A stretch of 7,861 bases of DNA from Acidobacteriota bacterium. GTDB taxonomy: Bacteria; Acidobacteriota; Holophagae; Thermotomaculales; Thermotomaculaceae. The stretch lies in contig JAMOUY010000256.1 in the NCBI GenBank assembly GCA_027067895.1, positions 1-7,861 of the forward strand. The letters are read 5' to 3'. Positions within the stretch are counted from its first letter, which is position 1. Every line of letters starts with the position of its first letter. The notes under the pieces are model-generated. The model searched no databases and was not told the origin of the DNA. It was given only the letters and a program-made list of their open reading frames with translations. Position numbers and translations under genes: made by a program. This document shows, one piece after another, positions 1-5,901 of this stretch.

Positions 1-595
1 TTGACCTTATAACTTTCTGCATGTCTGTTTCAATTATGCCCGGCGCAACGGAAAAGATTTTTACGACAGAATTTTCTTCCGCAATTACCTTTGCCATCAT
101 ATCCATTCCGGCCTTTGAAGAACAATATGCACTCCAACACACTATGGGCATCCGTCCAGCGCCTGAGGAAATATTGACAATAATTTTTTCCCCTTTAACC
201 TTTCCGAAAAAATTTAGGAAAAGATTTGTCAAAGCAAGCGCCGACGTTAGATTTACGTTTATGTTTCTGACAATTTCCGATGTTTCAAGAGTCCCCACAA
301 AGCCTATGGGCTCAATTATTCCCGCATTGTTGACAAGCACATACCTTGAAAAGTCCTTTTCCGTTTTTTCAAAAATCTTTTCTATCATCTCAATGGATTT
401 TTCAACGAAAGACAAGTCGCACGCGGCAACAATGCTTTCCCCGTCAAGCATTTCGCTTAATTCTTCAAGTTTTTCCCTGCTTCTTGCAATAAGAATAAAC
501 CTGTTTTCGTCATTCCCAAATTCTCTGTCAATAGCCAAAGCCAATGCCTTTCCTATTCCCCTTGAAGCACCTGTCACAACAAAGAGGTTTTTCAT
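1..595 (-). CDS. SDR-family oxidoreductase, sepiapterin/benzil-reductase-like (3' end outside window)
   Basis: This is an NAD(P)H-dependent short-chain dehydrogenase/reductase, probably cytosolic; 198 residues are visible and the C-terminus lies beyond the left edge. Seen in sequence: the glycine-rich cofactor motif TGASRGIG at residues 8-15, an acidic residue D60 after the third strand, NNAG at 89-92, N115, S144, and the catalytic Y157-x3-K161 pair (YCSSK). The stretch VAPGIIETDMQ at 183-193 resembles the PG-x(3)-TxMQ segment of the sepiapterin reductase/YueD benzil reductase branch, and R12 plus R38 favour NADPH. These family assignments are established knowledge; the true substrate cannot be read from the sequence. 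The ATG at 593-595 is preceded by GGAGG (601-605) with a 5-nt spacer, so the start is secure. The gene is transcribed divergently from the glycosyltransferase. The complementary strand is open over nearly the whole gene, but that frame has no recognisable domain. Confidence 0.9.
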   Translation of the reverse strand, partial: MKNLFVVTGASRGIGKALALAIDREFGNDENRFILIARSREKLEELSEMLDGESIVAACDLSFVEKSIEMIEKIFEKTEKDFSRYVLVNNAGIIEPIGFVGTLETSEIVRNINVNLTSALALTNLFLNFFGKVKGEKIIVNISSGAGRMPIVCWSAYCSSKAGMDMMAKVIAEENSVVKIFSVAPGIIETDMQKVIRS

Positions 596-696
596 GCTTC
601 CCTCCGACTTTTGGTAAGAATATTTTACAATTAAAATCAAATAATTCTTTAATTTTTTGATAAATCCTTTATATTTAATTGGGAAAAGGATTTGAT
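596..696. promoter_or_regulatory. Divergent intergenic region between the SDR gene and the envelope gene block
   Basis: This 101-bp AT-rich gap is the only sizeable non-coding stretch in the window and must hold the promoters for both divergent genes unless they lie inside the genes. It contains the SDR Shine-Dalgarno (GGAGG, 601-605 on minus) and the glycosyltransferase Shine-Dalgarno (AAGGA, 686-690 on plus). Possible -10 boxes are TAAAAT on minus (627-622, about 27 nt before the SDR ATG) and TATATT on plus (670-675). Neither has a convincing -35 partner at 16-19 bp, so promoter positions are inference only. Confidence 0.4.
662..693 (+). promoter_or_regulatory. Perfect 9-bp inverted repeat covering the glycosyltransferase ribosome binding site
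   Basis: AAATCCTTT at 662-670 is the exact reverse complement of AAAGGATTT at 685-693, separated by 14 nt; a flanking U-G wobble at 661/694 could add one pair. The right arm contains the Shine-Dalgarno AAGGA (686-690) that serves the ATG at 697. In RNA the repeat would form a hairpin hiding the ribosome binding site; in DNA the half-sites are centred 23 bp apart, about two helical turns, as for a dimeric repressor. The repeat is seen directly; either role is inference. The stem is mostly A-U, so it would be weak. Confidence 0.45.
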
Positions 697-1833
697 ATGA
701 AAAGAAAACCGAAAATAATTTATGCAGGCAATTACTCAAAGGGAAAAGGATATCCGAGGGCAAACGTCTTGCTGGAAGGATTGAAAAAAAACTGTGATTT
801 GAAAGAAATTTACTATCCCCTTTGGAAGGAAAACGAAGATAAGGAAAAAAACGTAAAAAAACCCTACAAAAAAATCATTCCCTTTCTGAAATCAATTTTC
901 TTTTTCTTAAAAAACGCAGAAGAATTAAAGTCCGCCGACGCAGTTATTGTGGGGTTTCCCGGGTATTTTGAGATTTTTGTTTTCAAATTTATCAAACTGA
1001 TTACAGGCGCGGATTTTCCAATATTTTTTGACTACTTTTTCTCACTTTACGAATCCCTTGTTTTTGAAAGAAAGGTTGTAAAAGAAAACTCTTTTCTCGC
1101 AAAATTTCTTTACTTTTTTGACAAAGCGGGGCTTTTAACAGCGGACAAAGTGCTTATAGACACCGAAAACCACAGGGATTTTATAGCCGAAATGTTTGGA
1201 ATTGAGAAAGAAAAATTTGTTGTAATTCCGGTTGGGGAAAGCGAGGAATACTTTTCATTTTTACCCTATCCAAAAGAAAAAAATCCGTTTACCGTTGTTT
1301 TTTTCGGCACTTTCTTAAACCTTCACGGGATAGACAAAATAAAGGAAGCGGTAAAACTTCTTGAAAACGAAGAGATTAGATTTATTCTCATAGGCAGGGG
1401 GAAAAACGATACGCTTTTCAAAAGCGAGAAATTTAAAAACCTTGAATTTATAAACGATTTTTTGCCGCCGGAAAAATTGAAAAAATACATTGAAAAATCC
1501 CACGTTGTGCTTGGGATATTCGGGGAAAACAAGAGGGCTGGAATCGTTATTCCCTGCAAGATTTACGACGCCCTTGCATGCGGAAGGCCCGTAATAACAG
1601 GGAAAACCCCCGCAAGCAGGACAATGTTTGAAAATCTTGAATTCGTCATTTTATGTAAAAATTCCCCCGAAAAAATTGCAAAAAGCATAAAAAAACTTTC
1701 CTCCATTCCCCAAAAAAACCTTGAAGAGTTGGGGAAAAAGGCTTACAAATATTATAAAGAAAATTTCAGTCCGGAATCGGTAACACTTAAACTTTTAAAG
1801 GAGATAAAAAATGACAAACAAAGAAAAAGGTGA
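697..1833 (+). CDS. Glycosyltransferase, GT4-like (GT-B fold)
   Basis: The likely role is transfer of a sugar from a nucleotide-sugar donor onto a surface glycan or lipid acceptor at the inner face of the cytoplasmic membrane. The protein has 378 residues. The C-terminal half carries the typical GT4 landmarks: FFGTFLNLHG at 202-211 (start of the donor-binding Rossmann domain), ILIGRGK near 230-236, and KIYDALACGRPVITGK at 288-303, where D291 takes the place of the usual second glutamate of the EX7E-type motif. The N-terminal half is divergent, with no signal peptide; a hydrophobic patch around 61-72 and 86-115 may contact membrane. I chose the ATG at 697, preceded by AAGGA with a 6-nt spacer, over an in-frame TTG at 679 that lacks one. 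It overlaps the following methyltransferase gene by 23 nt, so the two are probably co-translated. Donor and acceptor are unknown. Four A7-A8 runs lie between 784 and 874. Confidence 0.82.
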   Translation: MKRKPKIIYAGNYSKGKGYPRANVLLEGLKKNCDLKEIYYPLWKENEDKEKNVKKPYKKIIPFLKSIFFFLKNAEELKSADAVIVGFPGYFEIFVFKFIKLITGADFPIFFDYFFSLYESLVFERKVVKENSFLAKFLYFFDKAGLLTADKVLIDTENHRDFIAEMFGIEKEKFVVIPVGESEEYFSFLPYPKEKNPFTVVFFGTFLNLHGIDKIKEAVKLLENEEIRFILIGRGKNDTLFKSEKFKNLEFINDFLPPEKLKKYIEKSHVVLGIFGENKRAGIVIPCKIYDALACGRPVITGKTPASRTMFENLEFVILCKNSPEKIAKSIKKLSSIPQKNLEELGKKAYKYYKENFSPESVTLKLLKEIKNDKQRKR

Positions 1834-2551
1834 CGCGAATTTGTTCAAAAGGCTTTCCGTTTTTGTAATGGTAAGAATTTATAATCTTTTCAAACCTGTA
1901 AAGCAAGAAAAAAAGACATTTGAAGACAAATTTGAAGAAGAAATTTACGAAAAAAGTTTGAAAAGAAGCGACATAAACGAGCATCTTTTGACAATTTACA
2001 GAGAATCGGTTGAAACCTGTCCGAAACTTATTGTTGAATTGGGAGTAAGAGGCGGAGTATCAACTTTTGTGTTTGAAAGGGTTGCGAAAAAATGTAATTC
2101 AACACTTGTAAGCGTTGACATTGAAGATTGTTCGGACATTTCAGACTGGGAAAACTGGCATTTTGTCCAAAAAGACGATATTGAGTTTGCAAAAGAGTTT
2201 AAAGACTGGTGTAAAGAAAGAAATATAGCCCCAGAAATTGACATACTTTTCATAGACACTTCCCACCTTTACCAACACACAAAGGACGAGATAAAGCATT
2301 GGTTTCCATATCTGTCTAAAAACGCTAAGGTTATTTTTCACGATACAAACATGGGATTTTTGTATAAAAGAAAAGACGGTTCATACGGAAACGGATGGGA
2401 CAACAAAAGAGGGGTTATAAGGGCTATTGAGGATTTCTGCGAAAAAAAATTCAATGAAAAAAAAGAATTTACAGACAAATGCAAGGGTTTTGAAATAAAG
2501 CATTATCCATATTGCAGCGGACTTACCATATTTACAAAAAAAAGTATATAA
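1811..2551 (+). CDS. Class I SAM-dependent methyltransferase, CmcI-like (Methyltransf_24 type)
   Basis: This 246-residue protein probably methylates a sugar or other small acceptor using S-adenosylmethionine. Seen: a charged N-terminal segment (1-60), then the SAM-binding motif I variant VELGVRGG at 75-82, the acidic end of strand 2 at D103 (SVDIED), FIDTSHLY at 147-154, and the post-core VIFHDTNM at 174-181. The order and spacing, and the later RGVIRAIEDF (200-209), match the family that includes cephalosporin hydroxylase/CmcI and many methyltransferases encoded in polysaccharide loci. The ATG at 1811 follows GGAG (1800-1803) with a 7-nt spacer and sits inside the 3' end of the glycosyltransferase gene, which points to glycan methylation as its task (inference). 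Three A8 runs occur in the last 110 nt, and a TATAAT box overlaps its stop codon. The exact acceptor cannot be named. Confidence 0.8.
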   Translation: MTNKEKGDANLFKRLSVFVMVRIYNLFKPVKQEKKTFEDKFEEEIYEKSLKRSDINEHLLTIYRESVETCPKLIVELGVRGGVSTFVFERVAKKCNSTLVSVDIEDCSDISDWENWHFVQKDDIEFAKEFKDWCKERNIAPEIDILFIDTSHLYQHTKDEIKHWFPYLSKNAKVIFHDTNMGFLYKRKDGSYGNGWDNKRGVIRAIEDFCEKKFNEKKEFTDKCKGFEIKHYPYCSGLTIFTKKSI

Positions 2552-2552
2552 T
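2523..2552 (+). promoter_or_regulatory. Candidate internal promoter giving a leaderless pgsA transcript
   Basis: A perfect -10 hexamer TATAAT lies at 2547-2552 across the methyltransferase stop codon. TTACCA at 2523-2528 matches 4 of 6 positions of the -35 consensus with an 18-bp spacer. The pgsA ATG starts 6 nt after the -10 box, just where transcription would begin, so the mRNA would have almost no leader. The only purine patch before the ATG (AGG, 2555-2557) is one nucleotide away, too close for a Shine-Dalgarno. The boxes are seen; function is inference in an AT-rich genome where TATAAT can occur by chance. Confidence 0.45.
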
Positions 2553-2558
2553 TTAGGT

Positions 2559-3125
2559 ATGTGGAGAAAGATAAATCTGCCGACTTATCTTACAATTTTT
2601 CGTATTTTTATGGTGCCCGTCCTTGTTGTAGTCCTTTTAACAAGGATAGAGGGAAAAGAGATTATAGGAATAGTTGTTTTCTGGATTGCATCAATAACGG
2701 ATTTTTTTGACGGATACCTTGCAAGAAAAAGAAAACAAGTCACTCCTTTGGGGCAACTTCTCGACCCTCTTGCGGACAAACTTTTAATTGCAGGCGCTTT
2801 TATTTCCCTTGTTGAGTTGAAACTTGCACCTGCTTGGATGGTTGTAATTATTATCGGAAGGGAATTTGCGGTAAACGGATTAAGGCAGATTGCCACAACC
2901 TATAAAATAGTTATACCAGCCTCATTTTGGGGAAAGGTAAAAACCGTTTTGCAAATTGCCGCAATATCTTTTCTTATTTTAAGCGAGAAATACATAATTT
3001 TAAAAAAATTCGGAATAATTTCCCTGTGGATTGTTTTGTTTATCTCAATAGCGTCGGGAATAGATTACTTCTACAAATTCTGGAAACAGGCGGGGGATAC
3101 CTTATTTGAAGAAAAGGAAGAATAA
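2559..3125 (+). CDS. pgsA: CDP-diacylglycerol--glycerol-3-phosphate 3-phosphatidyltransferase (phosphatidylglycerophosphate synthase)
   Basis: PgsA is an integral membrane enzyme that joins CDP-diacylglycerol and glycerol-3-phosphate to form phosphatidylglycerophosphate and CMP, the committed step to phosphatidylglycerol and cardiolipin. The 188-residue length is normal. The CDP-alcohol phosphatidyltransferase signature is complete: D48-x2-D51-G52-x2-A55-R56-x8-G65-x3-D69-x3-D73, the aspartates holding the divalent metals. The N-terminal NLPTYLTIFRI (6-16) and later GREFAVNGLRQIA (100-112) are typical of PgsA rather than of other family members. Hydrophobic segments lie near 17-28, 35-47, 76-99, 127-141 and 150-166. 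The ATG at 2559 lies 7 nt past the methyltransferase stop; the conserved N-terminus begins immediately after it, which fixes the start despite the absent Shine-Dalgarno. It ends in TAA directly followed by the ATG of the ZIP gene. Phosphatidylglycerol made here could feed the LTA-synthase-like enzyme downstream (inference). Confidence 0.95.
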   Translation: MWRKINLPTYLTIFRIFMVPVLVVVLLTRIEGKEIIGIVVFWIASITDFFDGYLARKRKQVTPLGQLLDPLADKLLIAGAFISLVELKLAPAWMVVIIIGREFAVNGLRQIATTYKIVIPASFWGKVKTVLQIAAISFLILSEKYIILKKFGIISLWIVLFISIASGIDYFYKFWKQAGDTLFEEKEE

Positions 3126-3941
3126 ATGACAGAAAACGCGTTTTCTCAATTCAACCCCGTTGTTCAGGCTTTGTTAGCCACCCTTTTTACTTGGTTTATA
3201 ACCGCATTGGGCGCTGCCATGGTTTTCTTCTTCAAGGAAATAAAAAAACGTGTTCTTGACATAATGCTCGGCTTTGCCGCAGGGGTTATGATTGCAGCAA
3301 GCTTCTGGTCTCTCCTTGCGCCATCAATTGAACTTTGCGAAAAACTTGGAAACAACCCGTGGCTTATTCCCGCATTGGGATTTTTAAGCGGGGGAATATT
3401 CTTGTTCACAGTTGACAAAATTATGCCTCACCTTCATTTGGGATTGGACATATCAAAGGCGGAAGGGATACACACGTCGCTTAAAAGAAGCATTCTCTTA
3501 GTTTTGGCAATTACCCTTCACAACATACCCGAAGGCCTTGCGGTCGGAGTTGCATTCGGCGCAGCCGCAAGCGGGCAGACGGACGCAACATTAGGCGGTG
3601 CAATAGCGCTTGCTATTGGAATTGGATTGCAAAACTTTCCCGAAGGGGCTGCCGTCTCAATTCCGTTGAGAAGAGAGGGGCTTTCAAGGTTTAAGGCGTT
3701 TCTATACGGACAGGCTTCCGGAATTGTTGAACCGATTGCTGGGGTTTTGGGCGCATGGCTTGTTTTGATTTTTATAAAATTCCTTCCCTTTGCCCTTGCC
3801 TTTGCCGCCGGGGCAATGATTTACGTGGTAATTGAAGAATTGATACCGGAATCCCAGATAAACTCCGAAACAGACTGGTCAACAATGGGGGCTATGCTGG
3901 GATTTACAATAATGATGGTGCTTGATGTCGCTCTCGGATAA
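3126..3941 (+). CDS. ZIP-family divalent metal transporter, GufA-like
   Basis: This 271-residue inner-membrane protein probably moves Zn2+ or a related divalent cation toward the cytoplasm. About eight membrane segments can be seen: near 12-36, 43-66, 79-97, 122-148, 157-180, 190-216, 219-240 and 251-270. The signature segments are present: HNIPEG at 132-137 in helix 4 and QNFPEG at 169-174 in helix 5, plus E202 in GIVEP and the E237-E238 pair near helix 7. By recall of the Bordetella BbZIP structure, H132, E136, Q169 and E173 would form one metal site and N133, E202 and shared glutamates the second, with N170 replacing the aspartate there. The helix 3-4 loop is short and carries only a modest HLH (102-104). 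The ATG abuts the pgsA stop and is preceded by AAGGA (3114-3118) with a 7-nt spacer. Metal specificity cannot be read from sequence. Confidence 0.92.
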   Translation: MTENAFSQFNPVVQALLATLFTWFITALGAAMVFFFKEIKKRVLDIMLGFAAGVMIAASFWSLLAPSIELCEKLGNNPWLIPALGFLSGGIFLFTVDKIMPHLHLGLDISKAEGIHTSLKRSILLVLAITLHNIPEGLAVGVAFGAAASGQTDATLGGAIALAIGIGLQNFPEGAAVSIPLRREGLSRFKAFLYGQASGIVEPIAGVLGAWLVLIFIKFLPFALAFAAGAMIYVVIEELIPESQINSETDWSTMGAMLGFTIMMVLDVALG

Positions 3942-5901
3942 AATAAAAAAACTTTTAAAAAATGAAAAATACCAAAATTGTTTTGTAATCGGTATTTTTC
4001 TCCTTCTTGTTGTAGGAATATCCTATGGCGAGTTTTATCTTTACACAAAATTCAAGTGCCCTTCGTGCATTTCGGACAAAGCAATTCCCCTGTTTTCTTT
4101 TCAGACAATTATTTTAATGAAGTTTTTTCTGATTGAAAATTCGCTTATAGCATCACTCTTAATGTCTATTGCGCTTGTAAAAAACAAAAAACTAAAAACG
4201 GCTCTGAAAATTTTAAGATTTGTCGTTTTGTTTATAATTCCCGTTCAGTTTGTGGCAATGTATTTCACAGGGGAATACATAAAACTCCAACCTATCCTTC
4301 AAATCAGATACATAGGCTTTGTCATAAACCCCGTGTCAATCGGCATCTTTCTCTCCACCCTTGCTTTAATCTTTTTAATCGGTGTAGCAATTGATTTCCT
4401 TTCAAAAAGATACTGTCAGGGAAAATTTTTGAAAATTATAGGCATTCTCTTTGCTTTAAACATAATTCTCGTTTACTTTACAATGAACAACACATCGGCA
4501 ATCAATTTCAAAAAATACTATTCGGTGAATTTCTATCCCCCAGTCAGGGAATTTTTAAAACTGGGATATCTGACATTTGAGAAAGAAAACTTCTACAAAG
4601 TAAAAAAACTAAGCCCGGAAGAGAAAAAACTCGCGGAAGAATACGGATTTTTCATCCATTACGGAAAAACATACCCTCTAATCAAAAACTTTGTTTACGC
4701 TTCTCCGTTTCCTTTTCCCAAAATAAAAAATCCGTCAAAAACAAATGTAATTGTCTTTTTCGTTGAAAGTTTGTCTGCGGGAATGGTGAACCCTTACAAC
4801 AGGGAATACGAAAACCTTACACCGAATATTAACGACTTTGCCCAAAACTCAATGGTTGTTTTTAACTATTACAATCACACCTATCCCACAATACCGGGGT
4901 TGCAGGGGCAGATGGCGTCCTATTATCCCCCCTTCAACTGGTACGACTGGGATTTAACCTCGGACGACATAAAGGTAAACAAACTTTTAAGCATTGTTAA
5001 CGTGCTTGACAAAAAGGGATACAAAACGGTTTACCTTACACACAGTTCGGAAAAAGACACATTTTTAAAACCTCAAATACTTGCGCTCGGGTTTGACAAA
5101 ACATACTTTGCCGAAGACAAAATTTACGACAGATACAGGCCTGAGAAAGACTTTCCGGAATACTGCGGAGCAGACGACCAAACAGTTTTCAAGGTTGTAA
5201 AAGACTTGGCAAAAAAATTAAGAAAAGAAACACCTTTCTTTCTTGCGGTTTCCACAATAGAAACACACTCGGGGTACAAACCGAAAGAAAACGCAAGAAA
5301 ATATCCCGAAAATCCCGACAATCCGGTGTTGACTCAGGTTCACAACCTTGACTATTCATTCGGAATTTTCTGGCAATGGTTTAAAAACAGCGATTTGAAG
5401 GACAATACGATTGTAATTCTCACAGCAGACCATGCGCACAACCCGACAATTCCCTTTAACGAAACGTTTAAAGATGCAGTTTCCCATACAACATTTGACA
5501 AAATCTGCCTTATTATCCACGACCCCGTGCATAAACTTCCGAAAAAATTCAGGGTAAACACGACATCTCTTGATTTGGTACCTTCCCTAATCCATCTTTT
5601 AGGCTTTAACAACTTTCCCAATCCGTGGCTCGGGCTTTCGTTTTTCGGCGACAGACAGGTTTTTGACAAATCCTTGGGACTTCACAACACGTTTACTTTG
5701 ATGAAACTTGAAAACGGGGAAATGACCGTATTTGACGAAACGGAAACGCCTGAAAAAACAATGCTTTTAAATATTATCCACTTTACGCAGGGAATTTACA
5801 TTGAAAACAGGCTGTGGAACAACAACGTAAACATAAAACTTGAAAACGACAAAAAGAAACTTTTAAATCTCAAATTAAGAAAATTCACTTTACCGCAATA
5901 G
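3925..5901 (+). CDS. LTA-synthase-like membrane sulfatase/alkaline-phosphatase-superfamily enzyme
   Basis: The 658-residue protein has the lipoteichoic acid synthase layout: five hydrophobic segments (about 19-40, 59-85, 96-114, 128-158, 168-187), a linker, then an extracytoplasmic sulfatase-type domain from about residue 274. Family members transfer phosphoglycerol (or phosphoethanolamine) from a phospholipid through a phospho-threonine intermediate. Visible active-site candidates are E281 (FFVESLSAG), T322 in the TYPTIPGLQ segment (T319 is the alternative nucleophile), H448 (ETHSGY) and D502-H503 (TADHAH); aligning T322 with LtaS T300 also brings the following SYYP into register. CPSC at 45-48 lies in a predicted extracytoplasmic loop. 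About 90 residues follow the sulfatase core. I prefer the ATG at 3925 to the TTG at 3922; either overlaps the ZIP gene, by 17 nt for the ATG, with only a weak GGTG upstream. In a diderm the product could be a phosphoglycerol-modified periplasmic glucan or surface glycan rather than true lipoteichoic acid (inference). Its last 17 nt overlap cmoB head-on. Confidence 0.87.
   Translation: MSLSDKIKKLLKNEKYQNCFVIGIFLLLVVGISYGEFYLYTKFKCPSCISDKAIPLFSFQTIILMKFFLIENSLIASLLMSIALVKNKKLKTALKILRFVVLFIIPVQFVAMYFTGEYIKLQPILQIRYIGFVINPVSIGIFLSTLALIFLIGVAIDFLSKRYCQGKFLKIIGILFALNIILVYFTMNNTSAINFKKYYSVNFYPPVREFLKLGYLTFEKENFYKVKKLSPEEKKLAEEYGFFIHYGKTYPLIKNFVYASPFPFPKIKNPSKTNVIVFFVESLSAGMVNPYNREYENLTPNINDFAQNSMVVFNYYNHTYPTIPGLQGQMASYYPPFNWYDWDLTSDDIKVNKLLSIVNVLDKKGYKTVYLTHSSEKDTFLKPQILALGFDKTYFAEDKIYDRYRPEKDFPEYCGADDQTVFKVVKDLAKKLRKETPFFLAVSTIETHSGYKPKENARKYPENPDNPVLTQVHNLDYSFGIFWQWFKNSDLKDNTIVILTADHAHNPTIPFNETFKDAVSHTTFDKICLIIHDPVHKLPKKFRVNTTSLDLVPSLIHLLGFNNFPNPWLGLSFFGDRQVFDKSLGLHNTFTLMKLENGEMTVFDETETPEKTMLLNIIHFTQGIYIENRLWNNNVNIKLENDKKKLLNLKLRKFTLPQ

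Noticed and set aside
21..617. Long plus-strand open frame of 198 codons at the left end
   Set aside because: It is antisense to the SDR gene, whose strand shows TGASRGIG, NNAG and YxxxK plus a strong Shine-Dalgarno. The plus-strand frame has no recognisable domain and no good ribosome binding site.
657..675. TTGATA (657-662) with TATATT (670-675) as a promoter for the glycosyltransferase gene
   Set aside because: The spacer is only 7 bp, far from the 16-19 bp needed, so the two boxes cannot form one sigma-70 promoter.
2585..2896. Minus-strand open frame of 103 codons inside pgsA
   Set aside because: The plus strand encodes the complete CDP-alcohol phosphatidyltransferase signature; the antisense frame is a by-product of codon use.
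5352..5669. Minus-strand open frame of 105 codons within the LTA-synthase-like gene
   Set aside because: It lies opposite the TADHAH active-site region of the sense gene and shows no motif or start signal of its own.
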